A DNA stretch of 10,365 nucleotides from Bacillota bacterium. GTDB lineage: Bacteria; Bacillota; Clostridia; Clostridiales; Clostridiaceae. Location: NCBI GenBank assembly GCA_023427705.1, contig JAEZAL010000329.1, forward strand, positions 1-10,365. The letters run 5' to 3'. A model generated the notes under the pieces. It searched no databases and was not told the DNA's origin. It was given only the letters and a program-made list of their open reading frames with translations. The position numbers were made by a program, and so were the translations under genes. Below, piece by piece: positions 5,767 through 10,365 of this stretch (positions within the stretch are counted from its first letter, which is position 1; every line of letters starts with the position of its first letter).

Positions 5767-7427
5767 TGAGAAAAGGAAAATTTAAATTAAAATTTGATTT
5801 TTGGACCATTGTAACTGTGGTAATAGCACTTATATTTTTACTGTTTTTCATATATCCTTTATTTTCATTGTTTTTAAGTGGATTTAAAGATGCAGCAACT
5901 GGAGAATTTACATTTGCTAATTTTGCAAGGTTCTTCCAAAAGAAATATTATTATAATGCATTAATAAACTCATTTACAGTTACTATTTGTGTAACAATTT
6001 TAGCTATACTAATAGGAGCACCTTTAGCATACTTAACTACTGCCTTTAATATTAAAGGTAAAAAGTTAATAGAAATATTAGTAATTATTTCTATGTTATC
6101 ACCACCGTTTATAGGAGCTTATTCTTGGGTATTACTTGGAGGTAGAAGTGGTGTTATTACTAAATTCTTTGAAAATTATTTAGGGATTACTATCCCTCCT
6201 ATATATGGTTTTGCAGGAATTCTTTTAGTATTCACACTTAAATTATATCCATTCATATATTTATATGTTTCTGGAGCTTTAAAGAAAATCGATGTATCTT
6301 TATTAGAAGCAGCAGAAAGTCTTGGTTGTAGACCAATAAAGAAAATAGCCACAGTAATATTACCATTAATATTACCAACACTTTTAGCAGGAGCATTACT
6401 AGTATTTATGAATGCTTTAGCTGATTTCGGTACACCTATGCTAATAGGAGAAGGCTATAACGTAATGCCTGTATTAATTTACTCAGAATTTATTAGTGAA
6501 GTTGGTGGACAAGCAAACTTTGCAGCAGCTTTGGCTACAATAATGGTTATAATTACTTCAATAGTATTTTTAGTACAAAAATATGTAGTAAATAAAAAGT
6601 CTTTCACAATGAGTTCATTAAGACCAATGGTAGCTAAGAACTTAAAGGGTGTTAAAAATATACTTGCACATTTGTTTGTTTACTTTGTTGTATTTTTAGC
6701 TATAATACCTCAATTAACAGTAATCTATACATCATTCTTAAATACAAAAGGTTCAAGATTTGTTAATGAATTTTCATTAAAGAGTTATTCAACTGTATTT
6801 AATAAACTTGGATCTGCAATAACAAATACCTATACTTATGGAGCAATAGCTATAGTGATTATAGTTATTCTAGGAATGTTCATAGCTTATATATCAACAA
6901 GAAGAAAAAATGCACTTACATCAGTTATTGATACTATAACTATGTTCCCATATATAATTCCAGGATCAGTACTTGGTATAACTTTATTACTTGCATTTAA
7001 CAAAAAACCATTGGTATTAAGTGGTACTTTTGTTATAATAGTAATAGCATATGTAGTAAGAAGGTTACCATATACATTAAGATCAAGCGCAGCAATACTT
7101 TATCAAATTAGCCCTAGTATGGAAGAAGCATCTATTAGCTTAGGATATTCTCCAGTTAAGACTTTCTTTAAAGTTACTGCTGTAATGATGTTACCAGGTG
7201 TATTTGCAGGAGCTATACTTAGTTGGATAACAACCATAAATGAATTAAGTTCATCTGTTATATTATACACTGGTAGTACTAAGACATTATCAGTATCTAT
7301 ATATACCGAAGTTATAAGAGCTAGTTATGGTACAGCGGCAGCCTTATCTACAATATTAACGATTACTACTGTAATATCATTATTAATATTCTTTAAGGTT
7401 TCTGGAAGCAAAGAAATTAGTCTTTAA
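5766..7427 (+). CDS. Fused double-domain ABC transporter permease (FbpB-like)
   Basis: This is the membrane channel of the importer, 553 residues carrying two permease domains in one chain, as in FbpB/AfuB-type systems; one copy can therefore form the whole channel. About twelve hydrophobic segments are visible, the first near 15-38. The first half has the ATPase-docking loop EAASLG-type motif at 181-187 (EAAESLG), followed by the ILPLILPTLLAG segment. The second half has EEASISLG (453-460), followed by VMMLPGVFAGAILSW. The halves are joined near residues 270-300. The ATG overlaps the ATPase stop by one base, with AGGAAG (5751-5756) as a modest ribosome binding site, so it relies on coupling. 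A strong terminator follows, before the histidine kinase gene. The permease sequence does not reveal the substrate; neighbouring genes give the best clue. Confidence 0.93.
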   Translation: MRKGKFKLKFDFWTIVTVVIALIFLLFFIYPLFSLFLSGFKDAATGEFTFANFARFFQKKYYYNALINSFTVTICVTILAILIGAPLAYLTTAFNIKGKKLIEILVIISMLSPPFIGAYSWVLLGGRSGVITKFFENYLGITIPPIYGFAGILLVFTLKLYPFIYLYVSGALKKIDVSLLEAAESLGCRPIKKIATVILPLILPTLLAGALLVFMNALADFGTPMLIGEGYNVMPVLIYSEFISEVGGQANFAAALATIMVIITSIVFLVQKYVVNKKSFTMSSLRPMVAKNLKGVKNILAHLFVYFVVFLAIIPQLTVIYTSFLNTKGSRFVNEFSLKSYSTVFNKLGSAITNTYTYGAIAIVIIVILGMFIAYISTRRKNALTSVIDTITMFPYIIPGSVLGITLLLAFNKKPLVLSGTFVIIVIAYVVRRLPYTLRSSAAILYQISPSMEEASISLGYSPVKTFFKVTAVMMLPGVFAGAILSWITTINELSSSVILYTGSTKTLSVSIYTEVIRASYGTAAALSTILTITTVISLLIFFKVSGSKEISL

Positions 7428-7442
7428 AATAAATAAACTTGT

Positions 7443-7469
7443 AAGGGTCAGCTTTGCTGGCCCTTTTTT
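7443..7469 (+). terminator. Strong terminator between permease and histidine kinase genes
   Basis: AAGGGTCAGC (7443-7452) pairs with GCTGGCCCTT (7456-7465) around a TTT loop, with one G-U pair, and a T-run continues to 7469. It is the most GC-rich hairpin in the window. Only 20 bases separate it from the kinase start codon, and I see no good promoter between them. Confidence 0.88.
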
Positions 7470-7489
7470 GTAATAAGGGGAAGGAACTT

Positions 7490-9193
7490 ATGGGTAAAAA
7501 AATTAAAAAATATAGTGATGTAATTAGAAGTACACTAATTTGGTATGCAATTGTACCTATAATATTGGTTTCTTTAATTGCATATATAGTTTTATTTTTC
7601 TGGGGTAATAACTTAATAGTAAAAGAGAACGCTAATAGCAACGCACAAATTTCAGAATTAATGGAAGATAATTTACAGGAATACAGTTCTTTAATTGATA
7701 ATTTATCAGTTGATGAAGGATTAATTTCTATAATTAAAGATGGAGTAAAGCCACAAAAAATATATGAAGTTTTATATAAATTTGTGAATAAAAGAACAGT
7801 GAAAAGTAATTTTTATGTTTTTGATAAGGATGGAAATATGATTATTTCTAACAAAAGTATAAAACCTGAGTATATTAATGAAGAAAATCCATTTATGTGG
7901 GGAATATTTAGTAGAATGAAACTAAGAAATAAAGAAGTAATTACTACTGTTAATAAAGTATCTCAAGATAAATATGCATATGGTATATTAACATTAGGAA
8001 AAGCTATTACTCATGATGATGAAATTATAGGGTATATAATTTTTGATTTTTCAGAAGAAGATATCTTTGATTTAATAACAGGTCATACTACAAGTGATAT
8101 TTTAATTACAGATAGACATAACATTATAGCAGCAACAAATAATAAGTACAGTGATCAATTATATAGATTAAAGAATATATTTAGACAAAAGCAAGGCTAT
8201 TCTGTTATTGAAAACAATAAATATTATATTAAAATAACATCATTAAAAGATACAAGTCTTATGGTATATTCAATAACTAATCTTAATGTATTTAATAGAG
8301 CATTTCTAATTGGTGGAATTTTTTTAATTATCTTATTTTTTGTTCTTTTTAATTTAATGCTATTTATATCTAAGAAGGTTGCTTATAGAAAAACTGTTAC
8401 AATAAATGAAATAGTTAAAGCTATTGAAAGTATTCAGGAAGGAAATTTAGATACGAAACTAGAAATAAATACTGAAGATGAATTTGGAATTATTGCAAAA
8501 GCTTATAATAATATGTTGATAGATATTAAAAATCTTATTGAAAGTAATAAAAAAGAAGTAGAGCTTAGAATGCAAAGTGAAATAAAGCAGCTAGAAGCAC
8601 AGTTTAATCCACACTTTTTATTTAATACATTAGAGACAATAAGAATTATGATAAAGTTAGATAAGGATGTAGCAGGAGACATTATTGTGAATTTATCATC
8701 TCTTTTAAGGTATGGAATTAATAATGAAATACATTCAGTAAAGTTAAAGGAGGATATTCAGTATATAAATAGTTATTTAATGATATTGAAATACAGGTTT
8801 GGTAATAAACTGCAATTTAAAATTAATATTGAAGATGAGGTGCTAGAAGCTGCTATACCTAAATTATTATTACAACCAGTTATAGAAAACTCTATAAAAT
8901 ATGGATTTGAGAAGAAGGCTACGATTAATATAGAAATTAGTTCAAGAATTAAGGATGAAAAGATTAATATAATAATAAAAGATGATGGATACGGTATTGA
9001 AAAAGAAAGATTAACTTATTTGAAAAAATTACTGAATAAGAAAGAGAATGATACAGATACCATAGGGTTATATAATATTAATAGGAGAATCAAACTTATT
9101 CATGGAGAGGAATATGGACTAGAAATAGATAGTATTGAAGGTGAGGGAACCATTGTTATTATAGTCTTACCTTATATAAAAAAGGAGGCATAA
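7490..9193 (+). CDS. YesM/HptS-type sensor histidine kinase
   Basis: This membrane sensor kinase has 567 residues. Transmembrane segments lie at about 15-38 and 271-294, enclosing an extracellular sensing domain of roughly 230 residues. A HAMP-like linker (about 295-350) is followed by a His-kinase domain with phospho-acceptor His375 in QFNPHFLFNTLE (371-382), the hallmark of the YesM/LytS group. The ATPase domain has the N-box PVIENSIKYG (463-472, Asn467), G1 box DDGYGI (498-503) and GLYNINRR (526-533). The ATG at 7490 follows AAGGAA (7481-7486); an in-frame TTG at 7454 lies inside the terminator stem and is rejected. YesM kinases pair with AraC-type regulators and commonly sense sugars or their binding proteins. 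Next to an HptA-like protein, this one probably senses the transported compound, perhaps through the binding protein. The ligand is inferred, not shown. Confidence 0.93.
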   Translation: MGKKIKKYSDVIRSTLIWYAIVPIILVSLIAYIVLFFWGNNLIVKENANSNAQISELMEDNLQEYSSLIDNLSVDEGLISIIKDGVKPQKIYEVLYKFVNKRTVKSNFYVFDKDGNMIISNKSIKPEYINEENPFMWGIFSRMKLRNKEVITTVNKVSQDKYAYGILTLGKAITHDDEIIGYIIFDFSEEDIFDLITGHTTSDILITDRHNIIAATNNKYSDQLYRLKNIFRQKQGYSVIENNKYYIKITSLKDTSLMVYSITNLNVFNRAFLIGGIFLIILFFVLFNLMLFISKKVAYRKTVTINEIVKAIESIQEGNLDTKLEINTEDEFGIIAKAYNNMLIDIKNLIESNKKEVELRMQSEIKQLEAQFNPHFLFNTLETIRIMIKLDKDVAGDIIVNLSSLLRYGINNEIHSVKLKEDIQYINSYLMILKYRFGNKLQFKINIEDEVLEAAIPKLLLQPVIENSIKYGFEKKATINIEISSRIKDEKINIIIKDDGYGIEKERLTYLKKLLNKKENDTDTIGLYNINRRIKLIHGEEYGLEIDSIEGEGTIVIIVLPYIKKEA

Positions 9194-9196
9194 AAG

Positions 9197-9997
9197 TTGC
9201 ATAAATTAATTATAGTTGAAGATGAAGAAATAATAAGAAAAGGATTAATAAATACTATTGATTGGTTAAGCATGGGATTTATAGTTATAGGAGAGGCAGA
9301 AGATGGTGAGGAAGGATTAAGACTTATAAGAGAATTGGAGCCAGACTTAGTAATAACAGATATTAAGATGCCTTTTTTAAATGGATTAGACATGCTTGAA
9401 AAAGCCAAAAATACTAGGAGCTTTGAAAGTATAATATTAACTAGTTATGGTGAATTTGATTATGCAAAGAAAGCTATTTCTGTAGGGGTAAGTGATTACA
9501 TATTAAAACCTGTAAATGAAAAAGAACTTTTTGATATAGTGTCAAAAATAAAGAAAAAAATAGATGAAGTAAAGATATATGAAGATATAAAGTGCCATAC
9601 AGAAAAAAAGGAAAAAATTGAATTAGCTAATTTAAAGATATATATTGATTCAAATGAAGTTAATACTTACGTAAAATATGCAATTAATAAAATAAAAGAA
9701 GAGTATAATGAAAGACTTAGTATAGAAAGTTTAGCTGATGAACTTGGAGTTAGTCCAAGCTATTTAAGTAGAAAGTTTAAACAAGAAACATCATATACAT
9801 TCTTAGATATGTTAAATAAATATAGGGTACAAAAAGCTGTTGAATTAATGATGAAGGAAAAAGATAAATATAGAGTTTATGAAATTGCTGATATAGTTGG
9901 CTTTGGTGATTATAAGAATTTTAGCCTTGTATTTAAAAAATATACTAATTTTTCACCTAAAGATTTTATGAAGGCTAATAGCGTTATATTTAAATAA
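9197..9997 (+). CDS. YesN/HptR-type response regulator with AraC DNA-binding domain
   Basis: This is the cytoplasmic partner of the upstream kinase and a transcription activator of 266 residues. The receiver domain (1-125) has the acidic pocket VEDEE (7-11), phospho-acceptor Asp55 in LVITDIKMP (51-59), switch residues Thr82-Ser83, and Lys104 in LKPV. The AraC/XylS domain (about 158-260) has two helix-turn-helix units, LSIESLADELGVSPSYLSRK (174-193) and EIADIVGFGDYKNFSLVFKK (229-248). Translation starts at TTG (9197), because the family's usual N-terminus MHKLIIVEDEE begins there and AGGAGG (9183-9188) is 8 bases upstream; there is no suitable ATG. It lies 3 bases after the kinase stop codon, so the pair is cotranscribed. 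At 266 residues it is at the short end, lacking the extra middle region of long YesN proteins. Its likely target is the promoter upstream of the binding-protein gene. Confidence 0.93.
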   Translation: MHKLIIVEDEEIIRKGLINTIDWLSMGFIVIGEAEDGEEGLRLIRELEPDLVITDIKMPFLNGLDMLEKAKNTRSFESIILTSYGEFDYAKKAISVGVSDYILKPVNEKELFDIVSKIKKKIDEVKIYEDIKCHTEKKEKIELANLKIYIDSNEVNTYVKYAINKIKEEYNERLSIESLADELGVSPSYLSRKFKQETSYTFLDMLNKYRVQKAVELMMKEKDKYRVYEIADIVGFGDYKNFSLVFKKYTNFSPKDFMKANSVIFK

Positions 9998-10034
9998 TTT
10001 ATTATATAAAAATATATTAATTAGGGGAAGAGAA

Positions 10035-10365
10035 ATGAAGAGTGCAGAATATTACATAAAAAATCTTAATATGAATCCGCATATAGAGGGAGGATATTTT
10101 AAAGAATCTTTTATATCAAATGATGAGTTTAGACAAGATAAAAAACTATGGAGCAGTATTTATTTTCTTTTAAGAACAGGTGAAGTTTCTAATTTTCATA
10201 GATTAAAATCAGATGAATTATGGTATTATCATGATGGGGAAGCTTTAACAATTTATATGATAACTCCTGAAGGGGAACTTATAACTAGTCAATTAGGAAA
10301 GAATATAGAAAATGGGGAGACTCCTCATATTCTTGTTGCAAAAGGATGTATATTTGGCTCTGCAA
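10035..10365 (+). CDS. DUF985-type cupin protein (5' part, runs off the window)
   Basis: The first 110 codons of an open frame are present, starting MKSAEYYIKNLNMNPHIEGG and cut by the right edge. The opening HIEGGYFKESF (16-26), then SSIYFLLRTGEVSNFHRLKS (40-59), DELWYYHDGEAL (60-71) and LVAKGCIFGSA (100-110), match what I know of the small RmlC-like cupin family DUF985 (Cupin_5). His55, Glu61 and His66 sit where cupins place metal or ligand contacts. The function of the family is poorly known; distant relatives act on nucleotide sugars. The ATG is preceded by AGGGGAAG (10023-10030). The start is 37 bases after the response regulator with no terminator between, so cotranscription is plausible but unproven. 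Confidence 0.82.
   Translation, partial: MKSAEYYIKNLNMNPHIEGGYFKESFISNDEFRQDKKLWSSIYFLLRTGEVSNFHRLKSDELWYYHDGEALTIYMITPEGELITSQLGKNIENGETPHILVAKGCIFGSA

Noticed and set aside
7454..7489. TTG start extending the histidine kinase
   Set aside because: It begins inside the terminator loop, has no ribosome binding site and adds residues not expected before the first membrane segment.
1..10365. CRISPR arrays, tRNA or rRNA genes, insertion sequences, phage genes
   Set aside because: No spaced direct repeats, transposase or integrase motifs, or RNA gene signatures were seen on either strand.

Overview
The window is AT-rich DNA with A/T-ending codons, strong GGAGG-type ribosome binding sites, and low-GC Gram-positive gene families: flotillin, type I signal peptidase, the alternate lipid II flippase Amj, and a YesM/YesN-type two-component pair. 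This points to Bacillota, most likely Clostridium sensu stricto. I cannot name the species from sequence alone.

Layout. (1) Bases 1-1057, minus strand: a flotillin (SPFH) gene running off the left edge and interrupted by an in-frame TAA at 218-220, after which the same frame continues to encode typical flotillin coiled coil. (2) Bases 1058-1218: divergent promoter region with an extended -10 element for the rightward genes. (3) Bases 1219-3305: a GNAT acetyltransferase and a type I signal peptidase, tightly coupled, then a 174-base leader rich in inverted repeats, then amj. The leader can pair a 10-base segment with the amj ribosome binding site and start codon. A hairpin terminator at about 3397-3432 closes this unit. 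(4) Bases 3433-9997: a complete solute-uptake system with its own sensor. It comprises a lipoprotein binding protein, an ATPase with TOBE domain, a fused double permease, a YesM-type histidine kinase and a YesN/AraC-type response regulator. (5) From 10035 to the right edge: the start of a DUF985-type cupin gene, possibly cotranscribed.

How the genes work together. The transporter resembles 'ferric iron' (Fbp/Afu) ABC systems, and automated annotation would probably say iron. The linked YesM/YesN pair, the absence of the Tyr-Tyr iron dyad at its usual place, and the resemblance to the staphylococcal HptA-HptS-HptR hexose-phosphate sensing set favour a phosphorylated sugar or similar organic phosphate. 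A CcpA (cre)-like site and a separate perfect inverted repeat lie at the candidate promoter. Hairpins after the binding-protein gene and after the permease gene would set three expression levels: binding protein highest, ATPase/permease lower, regulators lowest. The flotillin, signal peptidase and Amj genes are cell-envelope functions; they are neighbours of the transporter but not obviously linked to it.

I see no tRNA, rRNA, CRISPR array, insertion sequence or phage gene. The points most worth checking are the nonsense codon in the flotillin gene, the structured leader of amj, and the true substrate of the sensor-linked transporter.
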